Below are positions 1 to 11,005 of a stretch of DNA of 64,000 bases, piece after piece. This DNA is from Umezawaea tangerina (GTDB lineage: Bacteria; Actinomycetota; Actinomycetes; Mycobacteriales; Pseudonocardiaceae): the NCBI RefSeq assembly GCF_003002815.1, contig NZ_PVTF01000019.1, positions 101,430 to 165,429 on the forward strand, read 5' to 3'. The position numbers and the translations under genes are program-made. Positions within the stretch are counted from its first letter, which is position 1. Every line of letters begins with the position of its first letter. Below the pieces are notes generated by a model. The model was not told the DNA's origin, ran no database searches, and saw only the letters and a list, made by a program, of their open reading frames with translations.

Positions 1-1
1 A

Positions 2-133
2 GAGCACCCCGCCCCCGGAACCACACCCGCTCACCCCACGCCCCCGGCCACCTCACAGACCGGCTACGCACACACCGGCCCTGGCGGTGCCGCCGCCAGG
101 ACCGTCGGACGAGACTTCAACGTCGTCTATTAG
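2..133 (+). other. Open frame ending in TAG, directly upstream of and in frame with the NB-ARC gene
   Basis: The frame is open from the window edge to a TAG at 131-133. It ends in the residues TVGRDFNVVY and is rich in Pro, Thr, Ala and Gly. The same frame then stays open from 134 into the NB-ARC gene, and the conserved lead-in ELFVGR is encoded at 197-214, before any usual start codon. This is either the tail of an unrelated upstream gene or the N-terminal region of the NB-ARC gene cut by a nonsense codon. The window edge prevents a decision. Confidence 0.4.
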
Positions 134-223
134 GCTGCTGCCGCGACCGGTGCAGCCGCAGTTGTCATCAGGCTGAGCGGTGCGCCAGGTCGGGGTGAGC
201 TGTTCGTCGGCCGTGCCGAGCAG

Positions 224-2164
224 GTGGAACAACTGTTGGATCTGCTCGCCCCCGCAGCTACTGAGTCGGGTTCGGGGACGGTGGTGGTGTCAGCGGTGGC
301 GGGCATGGGCGGGATCGGCAAAACTGCACTCGCCCGCCACACCGCGACCCAGGCCGCCGAGCAAGGCTGGTTCAGCGGTGGCGTGCTGTTCGTCGACCTG
401 CGCGGCTACGACCTCGACGACAACCCTGTCCAACCGGAACAGGTGTACGCACCGGTGCTGCGCGTCCTCGGCCTAGCCAGCGAGCAAATTCCGGCCACAG
501 TCGACGAGCAAGCCACGGTGTACCACCAGGTTCTCGACCAGCTCGCCGACCAAGACCATCGAGTGCTTCTCGTCCTCGACAACGCCTCCACCGGCAGACA
601 GGTGTCCGACCTGCTGCCACGACATCCGGCACACCGAGCGCTGGTCACCACCCGCGACACCCTCGCCGGTGCTCGCCAACTCGACTTGGACGTCCTCGCT
701 ACCGATGAGGCCGTGCACCTGCTCACCCGCATCCTTGCCCGACGCCACCCCGATGACACCCGAGTCACCCAGGAACCGGATGCGGCAGTTCAGCTGGTGA
801 ACACCTGCGGGGCGCTGCCGCTGGCTGTGGAAATCACCGCCTCGATCCTGGCCGACGAACCCACCATGACCATCACTACCCTGCTCGCCGAACTCACCGA
901 CGGGCTGGGAGTGCATCGCGTCCGGCACGGCGAACAATCCCTGACCACCGTCTTCGACCTGTCCTGGCGAAGGCTCCGCGCCCGCGAGCCCGAAGCAGCC
1001 GACCTACTGCCACTGCTCACCCTCAACCCCGGATCCGACTTCCACACCGACGCTGCAGCAGCTCTCGCCGGACACCCACCCGCACACGTAGCACCCTGGC
1101 TGCGGGCACTGCGGCAGGCGAGCCTGCTCCGCCACACCAACGGCAGATGGTCCATGCACGACGTAATCCGCCTGCACGCCCGTGACCACCTCGACCCCCA
1201 ACAACGAAACCCCGCCACACACCGACTACTAGAGCAATACCAGCACACCGCAAGAGCAGCAGATGCTCACCTGCGGGCACTACCAGGTAACCCAGTGCCC
1301 GACCGGTTTACCGGCCGCCAAGACGCGCTAGCCTGGTTCGACATCGAACACACCAACCTCACCACCGCAGTCACACTCGCGTTGGACACCGGCCACTACG
1401 AGCTCACCACCCAACTCGCCACCAACCTGACCCAATACCTGGAGTGGCGTCGCCATTTCACCGACTGGGTCAGCGTCAGTGAACACGCACTCACCGCCGC
1501 CAAACACCTCAACACCCCCAGTACACTTGCCGACGCCTGGAGCTTTCTTGGGCTCGCACTACGGGAGATACGGCGGTTCGACGAAGCAATCACCGCCCAC
1601 TATCAAGACCTCGCCATCTGTCTGGAAACTGGCGACCGCCATGGCGAAGGCGCGGCACTGAACAACCTCGGAAACGCACTGCAGGACGTGCGGCGGTTCG
1701 ACGAGGCGATCACCGCCCACCAAAACGCCGCCACCATCTACCAGGAAACCAGCGACCGCCACAGCGAAGGCACAGCGCTGAACAACCTCGGGATCGCACT
1801 GCGGCGGGTGCGGCGGTTCGATGAAGCGATCACCGCTCACCAGATCGCTTCGACCATCTGCCGAGAGACCGGCGACCGCCACGGCGAAGGCAAGGCGCTG
1901 AACAACCTCGGAAACGCACTACAGGAGCTGCAGAAGTTCGAGGACGCGATCACTGCCTACCAGAATGCAGCCATCATCTACCGAGAGACCAATGATCGCC
2001 ACCGCGAAGGGCGAACGCTATGCAACCTTGGGCTCGCACTGCAGAATTTAGGACGGCTGGATGAGGCCAAGAGTGCCTGGAGGAAAGCAGTAACCGCATT
2101 CCAGGAGACCGGCGACACGCACTGGGAAGCAATCGTGACCAGTAGGCTGGGCGAGTCTTCGTAG
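224..2164 (+). CDS. NB-ARC STAND NTPase with C-terminal TPR repeats
   Basis: A signal-transducing ATPase of the STAND class (AfsR/NB-ARC type); such proteins act as ATP-driven switches in regulation or defence. Near the N-terminus is a P-loop (GMGGIGKT), followed by a Walker B-like stretch (RVLLVLDNA) and the NB-ARC sensor segment (ALVTTRDT). The C-terminal third has five 40-residue TPR units with an exact 120-nt period (core FDEAITAH, tail GDRHGEG). The GTG at 224 is the first usual start, yet the family lead-in ELFVGRAEQ lies just upstream in the same frame, so the annotated N-terminus is probably short or the gene is interrupted by the TAG at 131. No effector domain is visible inside the window. 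Confidence 0.75.
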   Translation: MEQLLDLLAPAATESGSGTVVVSAVAGMGGIGKTALARHTATQAAEQGWFSGGVLFVDLRGYDLDDNPVQPEQVYAPVLRVLGLASEQIPATVDEQATVYHQVLDQLADQDHRVLLVLDNASTGRQVSDLLPRHPAHRALVTTRDTLAGARQLDLDVLATDEAVHLLTRILARRHPDDTRVTQEPDAAVQLVNTCGALPLAVEITASILADEPTMTITTLLAELTDGLGVHRVRHGEQSLTTVFDLSWRRLRAREPEAADLLPLLTLNPGSDFHTDAAAALAGHPPAHVAPWLRALRQASLLRHTNGRWSMHDVIRLHARDHLDPQQRNPATHRLLEQYQHTARAADAHLRALPGNPVPDRFTGRQDALAWFDIEHTNLTTAVTLALDTGHYELTTQLATNLTQYLEWRRHFTDWVSVSEHALTAAKHLNTPSTLADAWSFLGLALREIRRFDEAITAHYQDLAICLETGDRHGEGAALNNLGNALQDVRRFDEAITAHQNAATIYQETSDRHSEGTALNNLGIALRRVRRFDEAITAHQIASTICRETGDRHGEGKALNNLGNALQELQKFEDAITAYQNAAIIYRETNDRHREGRTLCNLGLALQNLGRLDEAKSAWRKAVTAFQETGDTHWEAIVTSRLGESS

Positions 2165-2223
2165 CGGAGTACACGCCTCATGTCCTTCATATGACTGGCA
2201 AGGGCGGTTCGGCTAGTCGGGTA

Positions 2224-2243
2224 CGAGCCCTGGCCAGGGCTCG
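2224..2243. terminator. 20-bp perfect palindrome after the NB-ARC gene
   Basis: CGAGCCCTGG followed by its exact reverse complement, with no spacer, 60 nt after the NB-ARC stop. It could act as a terminator stem-loop or as a protein-binding dyad. No T-run follows. The rest of 2165-2361 shows nothing else that I recognise. Confidence 0.35.
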
Positions 2244-2361
2244 ATGCAACGGTTCTTAGTTGCGTCTTCGCAACACATACCCTTTGAGGGTTTCTTCAAG
2301 GCTTCTTGGGGGTTTGGTATCCCTGAGTTATGGGTGGTGGGGGTGACTAGGGTTCTTCGGC

Positions 2362-3006
2362 ATGGTCGAGCCTGCTTACCTTGCTGCTACGCGGATCTCC
2401 TACGACACGGTTGCCGAGGACTACGCGGAGGTGGTGAAGGGGCTTTTTGCGAACTTTCCGCTTGGGCGTCACCTTCTTGCGGCGTTCGCCGAGTTGGTCC
2501 GGGGTGACGGGGGTGGGCCGATCGCGGATGTGGGGTGTGGTCCGGGGCAGGTGACCGCGCTTCTTAGCTCTCTTGGCGTGCAGGCGTTCGGTGTGGACCT
2601 GTCGCCGAACATGGTCGGCATCGCTCGGCGCACCTATCCCGATCTGCGGTTCGAGGTCGGGTCGATGACCGCGCTCGACGTTCCGGACGGGGAGCTGGGT
2701 GGTGTGGTGGCCTGGTGGTCGATCTTCCACGTGCCCCGTGAGGAGCTTCCGGGCGTGCTCGATGGCTTCCACCGGGTTCTGGCGCCGGGTGGTCGGTTGC
2801 TGGTCGGGTTTCACGTGGGTGATGAGCGGTTGAGTCCGCGGAGCGCCTACGGCGGGCATCCGGTGTCCTACACCGTTGATCTGCACCGGCCGGAAGCCAT
2901 GGCGGATCTGCTGGGGGAGAGCGGGTTCGAGGTGACCATGCGGCTCGTCACCGAGGGCGCCAAGCGCCAAGGCGCATGCCTGCTCGCCCGCAAGGCCGTC
3001 GGCTGA
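2362..3006 (+). CDS. Class I SAM-dependent methyltransferase
   Basis: A 214-residue Rossmann methyltransferase of the Methyltransf_11/25 type, presumably cytoplasmic. The SAM-binding glycine motif DVGCGPGQVTALL is near residue 53, followed by the acidic loop (GVDLSPNMV), motif II (VGSMTALDVPDG) and the LAPGGRLLVGFH segment after the sixth strand. The substrate cannot be read from the sequence. The ATG is preceded by a poor ribosome-binding site. The gene stands alone between the NB-ARC gene and the glycine riboswitch. Confidence 0.8.
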   Translation: MVEPAYLAATRISYDTVAEDYAEVVKGLFANFPLGRHLLAAFAELVRGDGGGPIADVGCGPGQVTALLSSLGVQAFGVDLSPNMVGIARRTYPDLRFEVGSMTALDVPDGELGGVVAWWSIFHVPREELPGVLDGFHRVLAPGGRLLVGFHVGDERLSPRSAYGGHPVSYTVDLHRPEAMADLLGESGFEVTMRLVTEGAKRQGACLLARKAVG

Positions 3007-3186
3007 CCAACGGAAAATGTCGGTGCCCGTCCGTACGGTGTTGACCGGGGGCCCACCCGTCGAGGGGACCCCGGTCTCGTGGTGTCGTTTTCGCTGATCG
3101 GCCGGGTGATCCGCCCTAGTGATCCGCATCGCGCCCGTGGTACCGCGTCCATGCCGGCCGGGTACGATTACCGGGTAGTCGCTGAA

Positions 3187-3370
3187 CCCGTGCGGGAGAG
3201 TCCGAGTTCCCGTCCGCTCGGCGCCGAAGGAGCAAATCCTCCCCGGAACCTCTCAGGCGCAAGGACCGCACGGGCTAGACGCCTCTGGAAAGTGGGCCGG
3301 GAAACCGACCCCGCCGACGGTGAAAACCCGGTCTCGTGCCGGGTGAAGCTCTCAGGCGCCCGCTGAGCGG
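3187..3370 (+). promoter_or_regulatory. Tandem glycine riboswitch upstream of gcvP
   Basis: Two consecutive glycine aptamers. Aptamer 1 (3187-3274) is closed by a perfect stem, CCCGTGCG at 3187-3194 with CGCACGGG at 3267-3274. It carries the hallmark segments GGGAGAGTC, GCCGAAGGAGCAA and CTCTCAGGC. Aptamer 2 (about 3279-3365) has CCTCTGGAAAG, a longer P3 region and a second CTCTCAGGC at 3350-3358. The element lies 70 nt before gcvP, whose product consumes glycine, so glycine-induced expression is the expected logic. The rest of 3007-3186 shows no further gene. Confidence 0.93.
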
Positions 3371-3439
3371 GTTGGAGACAGAGGGGGAGGGCAACGGCAG
3401 AAGTGTGTCCGTAGCCCAACCCCCGCCGGAGGCGCCTCC

Positions 3440-6325
<2,886 letters not shown>

Positions 6326-6335
6326 CTCCCACCAC

Positions 6336-6371
6336 CGCGGAAGGGCCGTCCTGCGGGGCGGCCCTTCCGCG
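6336..6371 (+). terminator. gcvP terminator
   Basis: Perfect 13-bp stem (CGCGGAAGGGCCG with its complement) around a 10-nt loop, 10 nt after the gcvP stop and followed by TTTCC. Confidence 0.85.
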
Positions 6372-6493
6372 TTTCCGGGGTCCAGTACTTGATCTTGCCG
6401 CCACGTTGAACAGCGAAAACTGTCGTACCCCGTCGGTAGAATCAAAACCGGGGGACCCCTGAGGGGGGACGTCTGTTTCGCGCTGGCCGGGGG

Positions 6494-6563
6494 CTGTGCC
6501 GGCCGAACTGTGCCGGCCGAACTGTGCCGGCCGTGCTGTGCCAGTTGAGCTGTGCTGGCGAGG
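6494..6563 (+). repeat. Five tandem copies of a 14-bp unit
   Basis: Units start at 6494, 6508, 6522, 6536 and 6550. The first two are identical (CTGTGCCGGCCGAA) and the later ones diverge in their second half while keeping CTGTGC. The array lies between the gcvP terminator and the MarR promoter, with no reading frame of note. It may be slippage-derived or hold several protein-binding sites. Confidence 0.8.
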
Positions 6564-6614
6564 TGAACAGCATCCGTTGACGATCCGACAGCGGATTTCC
6601 ATGGCCAAACTATG

Positions 6615-6638
6615 AAGGCAACCTTTGTAGTTTGCCTT
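6615..6638. promoter_or_regulatory. MarR-type operator
   Basis: Inverted repeat AAGGCAA / TTGCCTT with a 10-nt spacer, 22 nt upstream of the MarR start codon. The position fits autoregulation and control of the following isochorismatase-like and MFS genes. Confidence 0.6.
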
Positions 6639-6659
6639 CCTAACGGCTACGCTGGAGGC

Positions 6660-7094
6660 GTGGACGAGACCGTGGACGTGGCGGCGTTGGCAGCGGAGCT
6701 GCGGGCGCTGGTCGCCAAGCTGAGGCGGCGGATGCGGGAGCATTCGAGCTCGACCGACTTCACGCCGTCGCAGATCGCCGTGCTGGTCCGCCTGGAGAAC
6801 GGTGGTCCGGCGACGGTGACCGACCTGGCCCGTGCGGAGGGCGTGCGGCCGCAGTCGATGGGGGCGAACGTGGCCGTGCTGGAGGCGGCCGGGTTCGTCG
6901 AGGGTGTGCCCGACCCGGCTGACGGGCGGCGCACGATCCTGTCGCTGACCGCCGAGGCGCGGGAGAAGGTCGCGGCGGGGCGGGCCGCGCGGGAGGGCTG
7001 GTTGTTCCAGGCCGTCCGCGCGACGCTCACGCCCGCGGAACAGCGGGAGCTGGCGTCGGCCGTCGAGCTGCTCAAGCGCGTCGCGGACTCGTAG
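6660..7094 (+). CDS. MarR-family transcriptional regulator
   Basis: A small winged-helix repressor of 144 residues from the GTG at 6660, which follows GGAGGC; an in-frame ATG at 6612 lies inside the operator and is unlikely. The recognition region reads TVTDLARAEGVRPQSMGANVAVLEAAGFVEG, with the wing DPADGRRTILSLT. MarR proteins bind palindromes as dimers and release them on binding small aromatic or oxidising ligands. It is followed after 50 nt by an isochorismatase-like gene and an exporter, so it probably controls a small detoxification or efflux operon. The ligand is unknown. Confidence 0.88.
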   Translation: MDETVDVAALAAELRALVAKLRRRMREHSSSTDFTPSQIAVLVRLENGGPATVTDLARAEGVRPQSMGANVAVLEAAGFVEGVPDPADGRRTILSLTAEAREKVAAGRAAREGWLFQAVRATLTPAEQRELASAVELLKRVADS

Positions 7095-7144
7095 GAACAC
7101 CACGCCGGAGGGCTTCTTCGGCGTGCCCGCAACCAAGGGGAACC

Positions 7145-7711
7145 ATGCCAGTCACCACGATCGACCCGAACACCGCGCTCGTCGTCGTCGACCTGCAGAA
7201 GGGCGTCGTCGCCATCCCGGCGGCGCACCCCGTAGACCAGGTCGTGAAGAACTCCGCCGCGCTGGCCGACGCGTTCCGCGCGCACGGCCTGCCGGTCGTC
7301 CTCGTCACGGTCACCGGCGGCGCGCCGGGCCGGACGGAGGGGGCGCGGTTGGGGGACATCCCCGCGGAGTGGTGCGAGCTGGTGCCGGAGCTGAACCGGC
7401 AGCCGGGCGACCACGACGTCGTCAAGCGGACGTGGGGCGCGTTCACCGGCACCGACCTCGACGAGTACCTGAAGGGGCGGGGCGTCACGCAGGTCGTGGT
7501 CGTCGGCGTCGCCACCTCGGCGGGCGTCGAGTCGACCGCGCGGCACGCGCACGAGCTCGGCTACCACGTCACCCTGGCAGTCGACGCGATGACCGACCGG
7601 AGCGCGGAGGCGCACGACAACAGCGTCACGCGGATCTTCCCGAGGCTGGGCGAGACCGGCACGACCGAGGAGATCACCGCCCTCCTCGACGGTGGTGATG
7701 GCGACGCCTGA
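7145..7711 (+). CDS. Isochorismatase-family protein lacking the usual catalytic cysteine
   Basis: A 188-residue cysteine-hydrolase fold. The Asp of the triad is visible in ALVVVDLQKG and a Lys in VVKRTWGAF. Where the family has the nucleophilic Cys (usually GVATNxCVEST) this protein reads GVATSAGVEST, so the Cys position is Gly. It is therefore probably not a standard amidase or isochorismatase; it may bind ligand only or use different chemistry. The ATG follows AAGGGGAACC. It overlaps the MFS gene and shares its operon with the MarR gene. Confidence 0.82.
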   Translation: MPVTTIDPNTALVVVDLQKGVVAIPAAHPVDQVVKNSAALADAFRAHGLPVVLVTVTGGAPGRTEGARLGDIPAEWCELVPELNRQPGDHDVVKRTWGAFTGTDLDEYLKGRGVTQVVVVGVATSAGVESTARHAHELGYHVTLAVDAMTDRSAEAHDNSVTRIFPRLGETGTTEEITALLDGGDGDA

Positions 7712-8936
7712 GGTCCTGGCGACGGGGACGTTCCGGTCGCTGGGCGTCTTCAACTACCGCGTGTGGGCGAGCGGCGCGATCGTCTCGAACATCGGGACGT
7801 GGATGCAGCGCACGGCCCAGGACTGGGTGGTGCTGACCCAGCTCACGCACAACAACGCGACCGTCGTCGGCGTCGTCATGGCGCTCCAGTTCGGCCCGCA
7901 GGTGCTGCTGCTGCCGTTCACCGGCCTCGCCGCCGACCGGCTCGACCGCCGCAAGCTGCTGATGGCGACCCAGGCGTCCATGGGGTTCCTGGCGCTCGGC
8001 CTCGGCCTGCTGACCGTCACCGGGGCCGTGCGGCTGTGGCAGGTGTACCTGTTCGCGCTGCTGCTCGGCTGCGTGACCGCGTTCGACGCGCCCGCGCGGC
8101 AGACGTTCGTGTCGGAGCTGGTGGTCGGGCCCAACCTGTCGAACGCGGTGGCGCTCAACTCGACCTCGTTCAACGCCGCCAGGATGATCGGGCCCGCGGT
8201 GGCGGGGGTGCTGATCTCGGTCGTCGGCTCCGGGTGGGTGTTCCTGGTCAACGCGGCCACGTTCGGCGCCGTGCTGCTGTCGCTGCGCTTCCTGCGCCTG
8301 CGCGAGCTGCACCCCGCGGTTCGGGCGGCCCGTGGTCGCGGCGGCTTCGCCGAGGGCCTGCGCTACGTGTGGGCGCGGCCGGACATCAGGACGATCCTGC
8401 TGATGCTGTTCCTGGTCGGCACGTTCGGGATGAACTTCCCGATCTTCATCTCCAGCATGTCGGTCAGCGTGTTCCACCTCGGCTCGCGGGAGTTCGGGCT
8501 GCTCACGTCCGCGCTCGCCGTCGGCTCCGTCGTGGGCGCGCTGCTGTCCGCCCGCCGCGCCAGCCCGCGGGTCTCCCTGCTCGCCGTCGGCGCCGCCGTG
8601 TTCGGCGTCGGGTGCGCGCTGGCCGCGGTGATGCCGACGTTCTGGCTGTTCGGGATGGCGCTGGTCGTGGTCGGCGTGGCCTCCCAGACCCTCACGACCA
8701 CCGCGAACAGCTCCATCCAGCTGGCCACCGACCCCGTGATGCGCGGCCGCGTGATCTCCATCCTGCTGGCCATCGTCGTCGGCGGCACTCCCATCGGCGC
8801 CCCGATCGTCGGCTGGGTCGCCGACGCGTTCGGCCCCCGCTGGTCACTCGGCCTCGGCGCCACGGCGGGCTTCGCCGCGGCCGTCGTCGGCGTGTACCAC
8901 CTGCTCAAGTACGCCCGCAAGCAGCCGGTCGGCTGA
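7698..8936 (+). CDS. MFS exporter, DHA3/enterobactin-exporter-like
   Basis: A major facilitator permease of about 412 residues with around twelve hydrophobic spans. Family signatures include NIGTWMQRTAQDWVVL near the N-terminus, the loop motif GLAADRLDRRKLL and DAPARQTFVSELV. Such proteins usually export drugs or siderophores by proton antiport. I chose the ATG at 7698; GTG codons at 7692 and 7695 are alternatives. The start lies inside the end of the isochorismatase-like gene, so the two are translationally coupled. Confidence 0.88.
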   Translation: MATPEVLATGTFRSLGVFNYRVWASGAIVSNIGTWMQRTAQDWVVLTQLTHNNATVVGVVMALQFGPQVLLLPFTGLAADRLDRRKLLMATQASMGFLALGLGLLTVTGAVRLWQVYLFALLLGCVTAFDAPARQTFVSELVVGPNLSNAVALNSTSFNAARMIGPAVAGVLISVVGSGWVFLVNAATFGAVLLSLRFLRLRELHPAVRAARGRGGFAEGLRYVWARPDIRTILLMLFLVGTFGMNFPIFISSMSVSVFHLGSREFGLLTSALAVGSVVGALLSARRASPRVSLLAVGAAVFGVGCALAAVMPTFWLFGMALVVVGVASQTLTTTANSSIQLATDPVMRGRVISILLAIVVGGTPIGAPIVGWVADAFGPRWSLGLGATAGFAAAVVGVYHLLKYARKQPVG

Positions 8937-9013
8937 CCCGGAAATGCCGCGCCCCCGCCGGGAGTTGCACCAGGGGAGGACCCGCTGACCCCACCGAAAG
9001 GCAGCACCCGCTC

Positions 9014-9379
9014 ATGGCACGCGAAGTCAAGATCCCCGGCCCGGACCACCCCATCACCGTCACGCCCACGGCGGACCGCGTCGTCGTGCGCGCCGGTGAC
9101 CGCGTCATCGCCGACACCACCAAGGCGCTCACGCTCCAGGAGTCCACCTACCCGGCCGTGCAGTACATCCCGGTCGGCGACATCGACCAGTCCGTGCTCC
9201 GACGCACCGACACCAGCACGTACTGCCCGTTCAAGGGCGACGCCTCGTACTACACGATCACCGGCGGCGAAGACCTGACCGACGTCGTCTGGTTCTACGA
9301 GGAGCCCTACCCGGCCGTCGCGGAGATCGCGGGCCACGTGGCGTTCTACCCGAACAAGGTCGACATCACCGTCGGCTGA
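9014..9379 (+). CDS. DUF427 domain protein
   Basis: A 121-residue single-domain protein of the DUF427 family. Typical features are RVVVRAGDRVIADTTKALTLQE, the DTSTYCPFKGDASYY motif and the C-terminal WFYEEPYPAVAEIAGHVAFYPNKV. Its biochemical role is not established. It starts at the ATG after a short A/G-rich stretch and is followed by a strong terminator, so it is probably a separate unit from the MFS gene 77 nt upstream. Confidence 0.9.
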   Translation: MAREVKIPGPDHPITVTPTADRVVVRAGDRVIADTTKALTLQESTYPAVQYIPVGDIDQSVLRRTDTSTYCPFKGDASYYTITGGEDLTDVVWFYEEPYPAVAEIAGHVAFYPNKVDITVG

Positions 9380-9395
9380 CCTGACCCCACCGCAG

Positions 9396-9424
9396 GCGGC
9401 TCCGTCCTACCAGGACGGGGCCGC
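9396..9424 (+). terminator. Terminator after the DUF427 gene
   Basis: Stem GCGGC-T-CCGTCCT with its complement AGGACGG-G-GCCGC around a 3-nt loop, followed by TTTCGCTTTC, 17 nt after the stop. Confidence 0.8.
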
Positions 9425-9631
9425 TTTCGCTTTCGACGGCGATCACGCCTCGATCAGCAAATCGGTAACGGTTGGATTCGCCCGTGCCAATCCGGTACCG
9501 AAAGCCATCTCGGACTTTCACTTTTCCGAATTCGCCCGGACTACCCGAACGTACCAGCAGGTTTTCGAGTTGCACCATTTACCCTGGCGTTCACGGGATG
9601 TTTCGGTGCGGTGACGGACCGAGGAGGCGGT

Positions 9632-10298
9632 ATGCTCAAGAGCTTCGTGGCCTGGTTGGACGACTACCTCCTCCGTGAGGAACCGTCATCGGTCATCCGG
9701 GCGATTGTCGGCCTCATGGGATTCGCGGGTCTGCTCGGCGTGGTGTTCGGCAACTCGCAGTCCATCAAATTGGGCGCATTGGTGTCGGTCGTTCTCTTCG
9801 TGCTGTCGGTCATTCTGCTGCTGCTCGCGGACCGGCGGAAGCTGAAGAAGAAGTACGACTCGCACAAGTTCCTCCTGGGGCGGTACTGCGACTTCGTGAT
9901 CGACAACCACCCCAAGCCGTTGATCCTGGTCGAGGAGTGGAAGCAGACCGTGTACGTTCCGAAGAACGGGGACGTCCGCGAGGTCCTGACCCTCATGGCA
10001 GATCAGGCTCGAAGTCGAGAGGGTGTGGCCGGGGAAGTGCATTCCCCTGATGCGCGACCGAATCGCCGACGACTTCACGTTCCGGTTCAGCAACCTGATG
10101 CCGGTGCAGGCGGTCGAGTACTCCGTCGTGCTGCCCGCGAAAGTCGATGCTTACCACGCCGCCATCGGTTTCCGGGAGCCGGTCGAGAACCTGTCGATCA
10201 CTGTCGGCGAGGACCCGGAGGAACGGAAGGTGTTCACCTTTCGCGGGTGCGGTTTCCCGTCGAAGACCACGGTCGGGATGCGGCTGGAGATTAAATGA
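9632..10298 (+). pseudogene. Two-TM membrane protein gene with an apparent frameshift
   Basis: The first frame starts at an ATG behind GAGGAGGCGGT and encodes an amphipathic N-terminus, two hydrophobic spans (VGLMGFAGLLGVVFG and LGALVSVVLFVLSVILLLL), then a basic and soluble part as far as DVREVLTLMA near 10000. Beyond that the frame becomes Arg-rich and non-coding in character. The frame one base later is open from 9990 and gives coherent protein (RLEVERVWPGKCIPLM ... TVGMRLEIK) up to 10298, immediately before a terminator. I infer a one-base indel between about 9998 and 10019. It could be a decayed gene, a sequencing error or a real frameshift. The family is not recognised. Confidence 0.6.
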
Positions 10299-10324
10299 CC
10301 CGCACACCACGGGGCGTGCGGGTC
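10297..10324 (+). terminator. Terminator overlapping the stop of the frameshifted gene
   Basis: Perfect 9-bp stem GACCCGCAC / GTGCGGGTC with a 10-nt loop, starting within the TGA. Its position supports 10298 as the true gene end. The remaining stretch to 10529 shows nothing else. Confidence 0.65.
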
Positions 10325-10529
10325 GGTCCTGCCGTGACGACCCTAGTCGTCACCCTCCTCGCCGCCCATGGGAGTCCCTTGATCGGGTTGCCACCTGTGG
10401 CAACTTCGCGGTGTGTTCGGTGCACGGGCGACGTTAGCCCACGCGATGGCGGGCAGTGTAATGCGACCCGACCTCTTTTGGGTGGCGATTTCGCATCGTT
10501 GACCCCGTGTCATCGAATGCGGGCACGAC

Positions 10530-10943
10530 TCACGCGGGCAGGTCGTACTCCAGGGTGTAGGTGCCGCTTTGGCCCTCGGCCCACACGACCTCCCCGTGCC
10601 CGCTCAACCCCTCCAGCTCCCCCGTCCCCGACCCCGCGACCACGGTGAACCCGCCCGTCACGGTCCCGTCGTGGAACCCGCTGACGTGCTGGAGCACGAA
10701 CGTGCCGGTGCGGTCGCCGAGCGTCCCGGTGACGAGCTCGTGGCCGGTGGACTCGCAGTTGGCGTCGTCGGCGTAGGTCATGACGAACCGGGTTTCGCCG
10801 GAGGCGTCCAGGTCGCCGTGGTAGGCGCCGACCATCGTGCCCTGGGTGAGCTTGTGGCCGGAGACCTCGTTGTGGGGCTTGCCGTCCCAGGTCTTCTCGT
10901 CCCAGCTCTTCATCTCGATGGTGCCGCTCGCTGTGGTGCTCAT
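10530..10943 (-). CDS. DUF3224 domain protein
   Basis: A 137-residue cytoplasmic beta-barrel-type protein of the DUF3224 family. It begins ASGTIEMKSWDEKTWDG and continues with the conserved GSGTGELEGLSGHGEV segment. The function of the family is unknown. I chose the inner ATG (MSTTASG), because the longer start at 10973 would run into the operator. It is divergent from a WYL-domain regulator and shares a perfect palindrome with it, so it is the likely target of that regulator. Confidence 0.85.
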   Translation of the reverse strand: MSTTASGTIEMKSWDEKTWDGKPHNEVSGHKLTQGTMVGAYHGDLDASGETRFVMTYADDANCESTGHELVTGTLGDRTGTFVLQHVSGFHDGTVTGGFTVVAGSGTGELEGLSGHGEVVWAEGQSGTYTLEYDLPA

Positions 10944-10960
10944 GCCGGGAAGTGAACCCG

Positions 10961-10989
10961 CCTTACCTGACACCGAACGTCAGGTAAGG
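10961..10989. promoter_or_regulatory. Perfect inverted-repeat operator between DUF3224 and WYL regulator genes
   Basis: CCTTACCTGA and TCAGGTAAGG are exact 10-bp inverted arms with a 9-nt spacer. The site is 17 nt from each of the two divergent start codons, so one bound dimer could control both genes. Confidence 0.8.
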
Positions 10990-11005
10990 GGGGAAACTTG
11001 GGGGT

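Noticed and set aside
7763..9379. Single 538-residue plus-strand frame
   Set aside because: The first part is an out-of-frame shadow of the MFS gene; only the last 121 codons (from 9014) are a real protein, DUF427.
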